Assembly: GCA_966128725.1 (NCBI GenBank)
Contig: CBHYLN010000185.1
Span: 1 to 8,650 of the forward strand
Direction of reading: 5' to 3'
Source: JAFDZV01 sp966128725
Lineage (GTDB): Bacteria > Bacteroidota > Ignavibacteria > OLB7
Length of the DNA stretch: 8,650 bases
A program made the position numbers and the translations under genes. This document shows, in pieces, positions 1 through 6,262 of this stretch; position 1 is the first letter of the stretch, and every line of letters begins with the position of its first letter. The notes under the pieces were generated by a model that saw nothing but the letters and a program-made list of their open reading frames with translations, had not been told where the DNA came from and did no database searches.

Positions 1-329
1 TCGTACTTCCCACTTCTCACTTCCTACTTCCCACTTCCCGCTCCCCATTTCGTACTTCCCACTTCTCACTTCCTACTTCGTACTTCCTACTTCCCACTTC
101 CTACTTCCCAGTTCGTACTTCCCACTTCTCACTTCCTACTTCCCACTTCCCATTTCGTACTTCCCACTTCTCACTTCCCACTTCGTACTTCCCACTTCTC
201 ACTTCGTACTTCCCACTTCCCGCTCCCCATTTCGTACTCCCCACTTCTCACTTCTCACTTCGTACTTCCCACTTCTCACTTCCTACTTCCCATTTCCCAT
301 TTCGTACTTCCCACTTCGTACTTCGTAAT
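1..329. repeat. Array of 47 seven-bp tandem repeats abutting the spike gene
   Basis: Read from base 1, the plus strand divides without a slip into 47 heptamers of pattern TCNNACT. By hand count: TCCCACT 12, TCGTACT 11, TCTCACT 8, TCCTACT 6, TCCCATT 3, CCCCATT 2, TCCCGCT 2, and single TCCCAGT, CCCCACT and TCGTAAT. The last unit (323-329) touches the stop codon of the spike gene (330-332). The array reaches the left window edge, so its full length is unknown. Higher-order order exists: the run TCGTACT-TCCCACT-TCTCACT starts at units 1, 8, 17, 23, 27 and 38, and at 34 with one change; units 5-8 recur as 31-34. On the coding (minus) strand the units read GAAGTNN and are purine-rich. Stops occur in the minus frames, so it is not a coding extension. 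It resembles the heptameric short tandem repeats known from cyanobacteria and other phyla. Function is unknown. Confidence 0.95.
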
Positions 330-836
330 TCAGATCGGCGGTCCCACCGGGGCAACCGTGCGGCCGTTGATCGTGACGTTCGGCGCCGACATCAGCAGAT
401 TGCCCACACCCTCTATCCGGATCATCGCATTGGCCAGCTCGATCTTGTTGCCGTGCGCGTCCTTGATCCGGATGAACCCCTTGTCGCCGCCGGAAGGATC
501 GGGATCGTAGATCTCGATCTCGTGGCCGTTCAACGAGCGGATCAGGCGCCGGCGCGTGTTTGTTGTGGGCGGCTTATCCTTCCCGTTCCACAGGAAGCCC
601 ACGATGTACGGGTGTTGGATATCGCCGTGCCCGAAGGCAACCAGAACCTCGTCGCCTATCTCGGGCATGTACCATGTTCCGCGATCGCCGCCGGCCATCA
701 GCGCGGCCACACGGGCCCATGGCGTTTCATTGCTTTCGGACAGCCACGGGAACGTGAGCTGGATACGCCCATGGCCCTTCGGATCGTCAAGGTCCTTCAC
801 GATCCCGATCACAACTCCGTACACGCGTTCGGTCAT
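330..836 (-). CDS. Spike protein, gp5/VgrG-type OB-fold (phage baseplate assembly protein V family)
   Basis: This 168-residue protein is probably the central spike that sits under the tube and pierces the target envelope; it should trimerise. Residues about 6-90 look like the OB-fold of gp5/VgrG and P2 gpV: GIVKDLDDPKGHGRIQLTFP at 11-30, then WARVA, WYMPEIGDEVLVAF at 55-68 and HPYIVGFLWNGKDKPP at 75-90, the usual end of this domain. Residues 100-160 hold short alternating strands (GFIRIKD, NKIELAN, MIRIEG, LLMSAPNVTING), fitting the triple-stranded beta-helix stalk. It ends in a Pro/Gly tail (VAPVGPPI) that could meet a PAAR tip encoded further along. It starts 12 nt after the hub gene with only a weak SD, so translation probably continues from the hub. 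Afp8/Pvc8 is one polypeptide with a hub part followed by this part; here the spike part stands alone, as gp5 does in T4, without a lysozyme domain. Confidence 0.9.
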   Translation of the reverse strand: MTERVYGVVIGIVKDLDDPKGHGRIQLTFPWLSESNETPWARVAALMAGGDRGTWYMPEIGDEVLVAFGHGDIQHPYIVGFLWNGKDKPPTTNTRRRLIRSLNGHEIEIYDPDPSGGDKGFIRIKDAHGNKIELANAMIRIEGVGNLLMSAPNVTINGRTVAPVGPPI

Positions 837-848
837 GCTGCTGGCTGC

Positions 849-2090
849 CTATTTGTTTTCCGCCTCCATCCGCGCGTTGAAGCTTGTTATGTAGCCGTTC
901 GCACCGATGGTATGGGTCGTTGAAGTAAGGAAGTACGTGCCGTCGTACGTACGGCCAAGGCCGGTAATCTTGATCTTCCGCCCGGCACGCAAGTCGGGCG
1001 TGCCGAACGTGGAACCGCTGGCGGTCACCATCGAGCGGGCCATGTCGGTCATCTGCGCGATGCCGTGCTGGCGCGCCTGCTCCTTGGTGTGGAACGGCTT
1101 GTCGGTGATCACTTCCTTGCTCTGCTGGAAGCTGCTCTTCAACTGGTCGTGCCGCTCCTTGTCGTTCATGCCGCGAATCGGGATGTCGTCGTGTTTCACC
1201 GTCTCCACGATCTCCTTCTTGCCATCAACATCCCAGCCGCGCACGGTCACCTCGCTGGCCTGGTTCAACGTGTTCAGCGTGGGCTGAAACGTGATGATCG
1301 ACTTTCCCCACTCCAGCTCGTACTGCGTGGGCTCCTTCGTCGAGGGGCCGAACTTCAGGAACATCTTCGTTTCGCCGCCGCTCTCCTCCTTGCCAAGGAA
1401 CAGGTCGTAGCCGTTCTTGCGCGCCAGCGCCAGCAGGAACATGATGTCGTACTGGCTGTTCTGGGTTACGGCTTCCGGGTTGTCCGGCTCCTTCGATCGC
1501 GCGTTGTCGTCGGTGCGCACCTCCACCGTCAGCGAGCCGATGCGCAGGTTGCCGCGTGCGCCCACCTTCTTGGCGATATCGGAATCCCGCATCCCGGCGT
1601 CGTAGCTGACGGCCTCCTGCTTGTTCATCAGCTTCACCAGCAGGTTCTGGCCGCTGATCTTCAGCGTTGGGCGCGCGCCGTCGGCGTTGAACACGGGCTC
1701 GGCCTTGGTGATCACCCCGGCCAGCATCAGGCGCAGGGGCTCCGGCTTGTTGGGGTCGCGCTGCGATGACTCGATCGGCGAGAAATGCCCCATCCAGATC
1801 TCGATCTCCTTGCCGGGATCGAACAGCGTATCGCGCCCCTCGGGGTCGGCGCCGCCGGCGCGCGGGCCGGTGTACTTGAAATCGCGCCGCTCCTCGTCCC
1901 AGTTGCTCACCGTCAGCGAGAACGTGTCGAACTTGTCCACCGAGCGCGTGGAGGCGTTCGCCTGGTCGGTGTAGGTGACCTCGATCACATCCCGCAGAAC
2001 CGTGGCCTCAACGTCAACACTGGCCAGCTTCACCTGAAATGCGGGGACGTAGAAATCGCGTCCCTTGTAAATCGGTGTGTAGTCCGCCAT
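849..2090 (-). CDS. Baseplate hub protein, gp27/GpD-like (late control D family), separate from spike
   Basis: This 413-residue protein matches the N-terminal half of VgrG/Afp8 and the phage late control gene D family (T4 gp27). Trimers of it should form the pseudo-hexameric ring joining the sixfold tube to the threefold spike. Visible family traits are an N-terminal strand-rich region with a FSLTVSNW segment (57-64), a second beta region with IEIWMGHF (97-103) and LMLAGVITKAEP (121-132), a central QYDIMFLLALARKNGYDLFL helix (213-232), NTLNQASEVTVRGWD (273-287), and a C-terminal KIKITGLGRTYDGTYFLTS region (373-390). The start is an ATG whose A is the last base of the LysM gene's TGA (TGATG, 1-nt overlap), with a GGAG motif 9 nt upstream; this points to translational coupling. 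The stop lies 12 nt before the spike start. Length is normal for a hub lacking the fused OB/spike part. Confidence 0.88.
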   Translation of the reverse strand: MADYTPIYKGRDFYVPAFQVKLASVDVEATVLRDVIEVTYTDQANASTRSVDKFDTFSLTVSNWDEERRDFKYTGPRAGGADPEGRDTLFDPGKEIEIWMGHFSPIESSQRDPNKPEPLRLMLAGVITKAEPVFNADGARPTLKISGQNLLVKLMNKQEAVSYDAGMRDSDIAKKVGARGNLRIGSLTVEVRTDDNARSKEPDNPEAVTQNSQYDIMFLLALARKNGYDLFLGKEESGGETKMFLKFGPSTKEPTQYELEWGKSIITFQPTLNTLNQASEVTVRGWDVDGKKEIVETVKHDDIPIRGMNDKERHDQLKSSFQQSKEVITDKPFHTKEQARQHGIAQMTDMARSMVTASGSTFGTPDLRAGRKIKITGLGRTYDGTYFLTSTTHTIGANGYITSFNARMEAENK

Positions 2091-2809
2091 CAGCTCGATC
2101 TCCGCGTTGCCGAGTCAGGGCGCATCGGCGGGATCTTCAGCAATGTCCCGGCCGGGATGTTGCGCGGATCGTCCAGATCGTTCTCGTTGGCGATGCGCCG
2201 CCATTCGTCGGGCGTGGTGTACTCCTCGCTCGAAAGCTGGTCCAGCCGCTCGCGACGGCGGAACACACGGGCCTTGGTGTGATCGGCGGAGTTCAACTCC
2301 GAGACCATCTGGTCCACGGTCTTGTACTCGCGCATCTTGATGGTAAGGCGCGCGCGCAACGGCGTGCCCTGCGGGCTGAACAGCAGGAACTTGCGGTCAA
2401 TGCTTTCCACGATGCCCGTGAACCAGAACGGCGCGTTGGAAACCACGGTGCTTACATCGCCGGCGCCGCCGCTATCCTGGCCCCACACAAACCGGCAGAT
2501 CGGCGGCGCGTGGGTGTCGGCGTTCTGCTTCACCAGCTTGTAGAACTTCTGTGTCCGGTCGGTCACGCTTGTGGCGAAATCGCCCATGCCGTCGTCGGTC
2601 GAGTCAAAGAACAATTCCAGATTCAGCGTCTCGTTGTTGCCCCGGATAAACTGGAGCACGGGGGAATCCAGGCCCGGGATGGCGATCTCGGCGATCGTGG
2701 AGGACTTCGCAACGCTCACTTCCGTGGGGTTGAACTGAACCTCGATCGTCTCGGTCACGCTGCGGGTTTGCGCGTCCAGTATCTCGAACCGTGCGGCGAT
2801 ACGTCCCAT
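2090..2809 (-). CDS. LysM-domain baseplate/tube-adaptor protein (Afp7/Pvc7-like)
   Basis: The 239-residue product fits the eCIS LysM protein placed between tube initiator and hub (Afp7/Pvc7; T4 gp53 is a distant functional analogue). In PVC-type particles this protein lies at the hub-tube junction. Residues 21-70 carry the family start TIEVQFNPTEVSVAKSS, then VLQFIRGNNETLNLELFFDS. Residues 104-165 contain PICRFVWG, FWFTGIVESIDRKFLLFSPQ and the RARLTIKMREYKTVD strand. A C-terminal LysM-like segment spans about 181-227 (ARVFRRRERLDQLSSEEYTT, EWRRIANENDLDDPRNIPAG, TLLKIPP). In phage and eCIS proteins this domain normally works in assembly and not as a free peptidoglycan binder, so no hydrolase activity is proposed. 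The ATG is 22 nt after the preceding stop and has no clear SD; the gene ends in a TGATG overlap with the hub gene. Confidence 0.87.
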   Translation of the reverse strand: MGRIAARFEILDAQTRSVTETIEVQFNPTEVSVAKSSTIAEIAIPGLDSPVLQFIRGNNETLNLELFFDSTDDGMGDFATSVTDRTQKFYKLVKQNADTHAPPICRFVWGQDSGGAGDVSTVVSNAPFWFTGIVESIDRKFLLFSPQGTPLRARLTIKMREYKTVDQMVSELNSADHTKARVFRRRERLDQLSSEEYTTPDEWRRIANENDLDDPRNIPAGTLLKIPPMRPDSATRRSS

Positions 2810-2831
2810 TGCTGTTCAGGTCGTTAACTGG

Positions 2832-3014
2832 TTATCGGGAATCGGTTCGGCGATCGGGAATTGCCCCCTCGTCACCACCATCCTGCTCCATCTGCCGCAG
2901 GCGCATCGCCACCAGCTTCACGAGCGATTCAAGCTGTTCGGGATCGGCCACGGCCGGGCCGGAGCTCCCCGCCGCGTTCACGCGGCTTGTCATGGTTCCA
3001 ATCGTGATAGGCAT
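2832..3014 (-). CDS. Small protein in Afp6 position (possibly DUF5908-like)
   Basis: This is a 60-residue acidic/basic mixed protein beginning MPITIGTMTSRVNA. It has a Gly/Ser/Pro-rich segment (16-22), a predicted amphipathic helix at about 25-43 (PEQLESLVKLVAMRLRQMEQ), and a charged tail ending in RRTDSR. Length, the MPI-strand start, the C-terminal helix, and its place between the second tube gene and the LysM gene match the small proteins found in this slot of many eCIS loci (Afp6-like; DUF5908 in some lineages). Family assignment rests on position and general shape, not a diagnostic motif. It starts 45 nt after the tube 2 stop and its SD is weak (a GGA about 12 nt upstream). No cysteine, signal peptide or membrane segment is present. 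Its exact role in the particle is not established from this sequence. Confidence 0.68.
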   Translation of the reverse strand: MPITIGTMTSRVNAAGSSGPAVADPEQLESLVKLVAMRLRQMEQDGGDEGAIPDRRTDSR

Positions 3015-3059
3015 GGCTGTATGCGTCCGTGGAAATACGTGCTTGTTGAAACGAACCCG

Positions 3060-3575
3060 CTAGAAGATCGCGCCGGCGATCGCCGAGCCCACGCTGCCAA
3101 GGATCGTGCTGGCGGAGATCAGCTCAAGCCCCTCGTGCGCGATCTCCAGTCGCTCGATCGCCACCGCGCTTTGCTGCGCGTTGAACGTTGGCCCGGAATA
3201 CTTGTGCGGGATGCCGCGCTTGAACATCCACACCTTCACCGGCACGCCGGTTTCGTCCAGCATGGCAACCAACCCGTCGCGACGCTTGCCCTTGCCGGTC
3301 ACGTAATCGTTATGCCAGCTCCACAGGTCGTCGCCGAACGCCATGCCGCGCTTGAGCACGATGTCGGAGTAGGTTACACGGGTCATGAACTTGTGCGTGT
3401 AGTCGTTCACGCCGCCCTCGTTGTATTCCTCCATCGTCAGCGTGCTGTCCAGGCCAGACGCCTCCTGAAATCCGCCGGAGGTAACCGCGCCGATCGCGGT
3501 CAGCACGGTTGCAAGCACGCTGGACGTGTCGATAAGCAGCACGTAGAAGTTGAACGCCTTGTACGGTTCGGGCAT
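3060..3575 (-). CDS. Second tail tube protein, tube initiator (Afp5/Pvc5-like, gp19 family)
   Basis: The 171-residue protein belongs to the T4 gp19-like tail tube family and occupies the Afp5/Pvc5 position after the last sheath gene, where it would form the first tube layer on the hub. Shared family marks include the MPEPYKAFNF start, GGFQEASGLDSTLTMEEYNE (34-53), HKFMTRVTYSDIVLKRGM (61-78), DLWSWHNDY (83-91) and the C-terminal FNAQQSAVAIERLEIAHEGL (131-150), parallel to the end of tube 1. Compared with tube 1 it has an extra hydrophobic stretch at 18-33 between strands and a hydrophobic tail (152-171, ISASTILGSVGSAIAGAIF). The frame is open 8 codons further up to a TTG at 3599, but that would overlap sheath 2. 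The ATG at 3575 is preferred because MPEPYK begins the fold, the stop of sheath 2 is only 4 nt away, and a GGAGAGG lies 7 nt upstream. Confidence 0.9.
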   Translation of the reverse strand: MPEPYKAFNFYVLLIDTSSVLATVLTAIGAVTSGGFQEASGLDSTLTMEEYNEGGVNDYTHKFMTRVTYSDIVLKRGMAFGDDLWSWHNDYVTGKGKRRDGLVAMLDETGVPVKVWMFKRGIPHKYSGPTFNAQQSAVAIERLEIAHEGLELISASTILGSVGSAIAGAIF

Positions 3576-3579
3576 TGCG

Positions 3580-5616
3580 CTACCTCTCCACCAGTTCAAG
3601 TTCCTCGGACGTGCGGCCGATCCTGAAGATCACGAACTCGGCGGGGATCGCCGGGGCCACGCCGATATCGATGATGATCTTCCCCTGATCAACGCTCGCC
3701 TGAGGGTTGTTGGAATCGTCGCACCGGACGAAGTACGCTTCCTCGGCGGAGCTGCCGGCCAGGCTTCCCTTGCGCCACAGGGCGTTCAGGTAGCTTCCCA
3801 CGCTGGCTGCCAGGCCCTGGCGAAGCAGCACGTTGTGCGGCTCGAACACCGCCCACTGCGTGGATTGGTCCACAGCTTCCTCGATCATCATCAGCAGGCG
3901 GCGCACGTTTACGTAGCGCCAGTCGGCATTGCTGCTGATCGTACGCGCGCCAAACACCCGGATGCCGCGTCCGGGGAACGCGCGTATGCAGTTCACGCCA
4001 ATCGGGTTCAGTATCCCCTGCTCGGCCTCGCCGATTTCCACGGTAACATCCTCGGCCCACTCCAGCTCGGCATTGGCCGGCGCCTTGTGCACGCCGATCG
4101 TGGTATCGATGCGGGCATACAGGCCGGCGATGTGGCCGCTGGGCGGTATGGCCCGCACAACCGCCGAGCCCGTGGCCACCGGATCCACCACCTTCACCCA
4201 GGGGTAGTACAGCGCGGCAAAGCCACGCTCGGATTCGAACTCCATCCGCTTGGCGGTGATCTCGGTAACCGTAAGACTGTTGTTGTTGCTTGGGTTCAAC
4301 GGCGCATCCAGCACGGCGAACCGATCCTTCAACTGCTCGCACTGCAACACCATCGCCTGCTGCAGGCGCAGCACGTCCGACTCGCCAAATCCCGGCGCGC
4401 TTTCCACCAGCAGCGCGCTGTTGTTGCCGGCAAACGGCAACGGCGGCGGGTACAGGCACGGATCGCGCGGCGGGGGCTGTGTCATCGGCGGCGCCGTTGG
4501 CTTCGGCGTTGGGCGGATGTGGATATCCGGCATGGCCAGGATGGCCACCTCGTCCACCGCCGCCAACGCGGCCAGCCCTCGGAGTTCCGGCGTGGGCACG
4601 GTGGTGTCGCCAATCAGATCCTCGGCCGCCAGCGTCGCGATCCCGTCGCGGCCGGCCGTGAGATACCACAGGCCGCCCGGCATCCCGGATGCCGCGGCAT
4701 CCGGCACCAGATCCGACGGAGGATCATCCGCCAGCGCGGCGCGCACCCATCGCGACGGCCCCATGCCGCCACCGCCGGTGTTCAGCACGGTGCATACGTA
4801 GGTAGCGCTGAGCGGATTTATCGACAGCCCGGGATAGGTCTCGATCTCCGTTCCCTTCGCGAACGACAGCCGGAACGTGCCGGCCCCGCTGTTCACGTTA
4901 TCCAGCACCACGGCCACTTCGCCCGATTGCAGCTTCCCGCCCGTCCCGCTCAGCACGAAGGCATCGGCCCCCATGATGTTTTTCAGCGGAAGGCGCAGGT
5001 CGTCAAGAAACGTGGTACGCCCCACCAGGCCCGCGGCAAGCGGGTCAGGCAGCATGTCGGCCGGCGGGCTTGCCACCGGTTGCAGCGTGATCCACCGCGA
5101 AGGGCGGATGTACTCGCTGCCCTCGTTCACAATGGTCTGGAAATACAGCTCGTTGGCCGGATCGGTTGATAGATTCCGGAACAGCTCCATGTCCGAACCA
5201 TGCGTCACCCGCAACGAAAACGTCTTGTCCGCCGCGTTCACGTCCACAATCGTTACCGACACCGTCCCACCCCAGGTTCCGGGGCTCGACGCGCTCACCA
5301 GCATCACGTCCTGCGCGGCCTTGTTCACCAGTGTGCGCGTTGCCGCGCGGGCCGTATTGGTGGCGGCGCGCACGATGAAACACGTGCGCCCGCCGTTGTC
5401 GAAAAACGCCTTCACGCCGTAGGCCAGATAGGCATACGATACCAGCGATCCGAACAGCGCCTGGAACTGACGCCACGACTCCACGCGCACCGGCGTATCA
5501 ACCGGGCCGCGCTCGGCCAGGCCAACAAAGCCGGCGATATCGGTCCGGATCCCACGCACCGTTGGCGCGGGATCGCGAACCTCGAAGTACACACCAGGTG
5601 TCAGGTATTCAGGCAC
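3580..5616 (-). CDS. Contractile tail sheath protein 2, with duplicated module and Pro-rich insertion
   Basis: The 678-residue product is a paralogue of sheath 1 and should polymerise around the tube and contract. The N-terminus (PEYLTPGVYFEVRDPAPTVRG, then IAGFVGLAERGP and the FFDNGGRTCFIVR strand at 71-83) and the C-terminal sheath core (about 415-668: LKDRFAVLD, IPPSGHIAGLYAR at 490-502, GVHKAPAN, YVNVRRLLMMIEE, VDQSTQWAVFEP, AEFVIFRIG) are diagnostic. Between them, residues 117-197 and 232-312 are a duplicated beta module, and 365-395 is proline-rich. The start is GTG at 5616, where the protein aligns with the sheath 1 ATG. The frame stays open to another GTG at 5727, but those 37 codons are translated heptamer repeats. 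No convincing SD precedes 5616. It follows a 202-nt repeat-rich spacer after tube 1, so its expression may be lower than that of sheath 1 (inference). Confidence 0.92.
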   Translation of the reverse strand: MPEYLTPGVYFEVRDPAPTVRGIRTDIAGFVGLAERGPVDTPVRVESWRQFQALFGSLVSYAYLAYGVKAFFDNGGRTCFIVRAATNTARAATRTLVNKAAQDVMLVSASSPGTWGGTVSVTIVDVNAADKTFSLRVTHGSDMELFRNLSTDPANELYFQTIVNEGSEYIRPSRWITLQPVASPPADMLPDPLAAGLVGRTTFLDDLRLPLKNIMGADAFVLSGTGGKLQSGEVAVVLDNVNSGAGTFRLSFAKGTEIETYPGLSINPLSATYVCTVLNTGGGGMGPSRWVRAALADDPPSDLVPDAAASGMPGGLWYLTAGRDGIATLAAEDLIGDTTVPTPELRGLAALAAVDEVAILAMPDIHIRPTPKPTAPPMTQPPPRDPCLYPPPLPFAGNNSALLVESAPGFGESDVLRLQQAMVLQCEQLKDRFAVLDAPLNPSNNNSLTVTEITAKRMEFESERGFAALYYPWVKVVDPVATGSAVVRAIPPSGHIAGLYARIDTTIGVHKAPANAELEWAEDVTVEIGEAEQGILNPIGVNCIRAFPGRGIRVFGARTISSNADWRYVNVRRLLMMIEEAVDQSTQWAVFEPHNVLLRQGLAASVGSYLNALWRKGSLAGSSAEEAYFVRCDDSNNPQASVDQGKIIIDIGVAPAIPAEFVIFRIGRTSEELELVER
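3583..3589 (-). promoter_or_regulatory. Shine-Dalgarno of tube 2, inside the end of sheath 2
   Basis: GGAGAGG on the minus strand, 7 nt before the ATG at 3575. It overlaps the last codons of sheath 2 and settles the start of tube 2 against the in-frame TTG at 3599. The arrangement suggests translational coupling of sheath 2 and tube 2. Confidence 0.75.
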
Positions 5617-5686
5617 GGTCTGCGGAAGTACGAATGTCGAATGTTGAATTACGAACGCGCAAGGCGAGTTATGAGTTATGCGGTTT

Positions 5687-5725
5687 GAGTTATGAATTAT
5701 GCACAACCGGCATAACTCATAATTC
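5687..5725. repeat. Imperfect hairpin, copy 1
   Basis: Arms GAGTTATGAATTATG (5687-5701) and CATAACTCATAATTC (5711-5725) are inverted repeats matching at 13 of 15 positions around the 9-nt loop CACAACCGG. No T-run follows on the minus strand, so it is not a standard intrinsic terminator. A role in mRNA stability or processing is possible but is inference. Confidence 0.7.
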
Positions 5726-5760
5726 ACAACTCATAATTCTCCGTATGGATTATGCTGTCT

Positions 5761-5799
5761 GAGTTATGAGCCATGCGTAACCGGCACAACTCATAATTC
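5761..5799. repeat. Imperfect hairpin, copy 2
   Basis: Arms GAGTTATGAGCCATG (5761-5775) and CACAACTCATAATTC (5785-5799) match at 11 of 15 positions around loop CGTAACCGG, close to the loop of copy 1. The two copies start 74 nt apart and look like diverged tandem duplicates. This copy lies 19 nt beyond the tube 1 stop codon. Confidence 0.62.
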
Positions 5800-5818
5800 G
5801 CAATTCATCCTTCCCGGC

Positions 5819-6262
5819 TCAGGCGTCCAGCTCAAGGCCTTCGTGCACAAGCTCGATGGTCTCGATCGCCACATCGTTGGTCTTGGCGTTGAACGGCCCG
5901 CTTTCCCACTTGCTGATCCACGCCTCGCGGATGTTCCAGCGGAGCACCTCGTTGCGTTCCTCGTCCAGCAGCACAACGCTTGCCGAACGGCGGTCCATCT
6001 CACCGTTGATGATCTTCTTGCGCCACTCCCAGAAACTCTTGTCCTGGGTGTAGCCATGCTTCAGCATCAGGTTGGTGTACTTGCGCAGGCCAGCCAGCTT
6101 GCGCACGTTCATTCGGGCTTCGTTCCCTTCGCGGTAGTCGATCACATCGGTGTCGGTGGTCAGGCCGCTGCACTCGGTAAATCCGGCGCGCGCGATGCCG
6201 TCGATCTCGACAACGAAATTGAACTGCTGGTAGGGATCATCCCGCTTCCCTGTCTGGGCCAT
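5819..6262 (-). CDS. Major tail tube protein 1 (Afp1/Pvc1-like, gp19 family)
   Basis: The 147-residue protein is a T4 gp19-like tube subunit and is the likely main inner tube component, stacked as hexameric rings inside the sheath. Family marks in order: DPYQQFNFVVEIDGIARAGF (9-28), TECSGL (29-34), a charged DYREGNEARMNVRKLAGL region (42-59), LMLKHGYTQDKSFWEWRKK (65-83), SASVVLLDEERNEVLRWNIR (93-112) and the ending PFNAKTNDVAIETIELVHEG (123-142) LELDA. Length is typical for Afp1/Pvc1. The ATG is supported by AAGGAGA with AGGAG 9 nt upstream. The gene lies 204 nt after sheath 1, unlike AFP/PVC loci where the first tube gene comes before the sheath genes. No frameshift or odd residue is seen. 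Confidence 0.93.
   Translation of the reverse strand: MAQTGKRDDPYQQFNFVVEIDGIARAGFTECSGLTTDTDVIDYREGNEARMNVRKLAGLRKYTNLMLKHGYTQDKSFWEWRKKIINGEMDRRSASVVLLDEERNEVLRWNIREAWISKWESGPFNAKTNDVAIETIELVHEGLELDA

Larger units (their letters stand above)
5617..5818. repeat. Heptamer-based spacer between tube 1 and sheath 2
   Basis: The whole 202-nt gap is AT-rich against GC-rich neighbours and is largely made of 7-bp units on the plus strand: GAAGTAC, GAATGTC, GAATGTT, GAATTAC (about 5625-5652), then GAGTTAT twice (5666-5679), another GAGTTAT/GAATTAT pair (5687-5700), and their complements CATAACT, CATAATT and CACAACT. A 15-bp word, CACAACTCATAATTC, occurs exactly at 5725-5739 and 5785-5799. No gene is seen; the open frame on the minus strand is only the upstream extension of sheath 2 through repeat sequence. 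Confidence 0.85.

Noticed and set aside
1..329. CRISPR array or coding repeat
   Set aside because: The units are 7 bp with no spacers, and the minus-strand frames contain stops. The plus strand lacks stops only because of its base composition.
453..2827. Overlapping plus-strand open frames opposite the spike, hub and LysM genes
   Set aside because: All are shadows of well supported minus-strand genes and none has a plausible SD or motif.
3550..5169. 539-codon open frame on the plus strand
   Set aside because: Antisense to sheath 2 with the same Arg/His/Ala-rich composition; no recognisable domain.
5687..5799. Intrinsic terminators after tube 1
   Set aside because: The hairpins are AT-rich and imperfect, and no T-run follows on the minus strand. 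Sheath 2 and the baseplate genes continue downstream.
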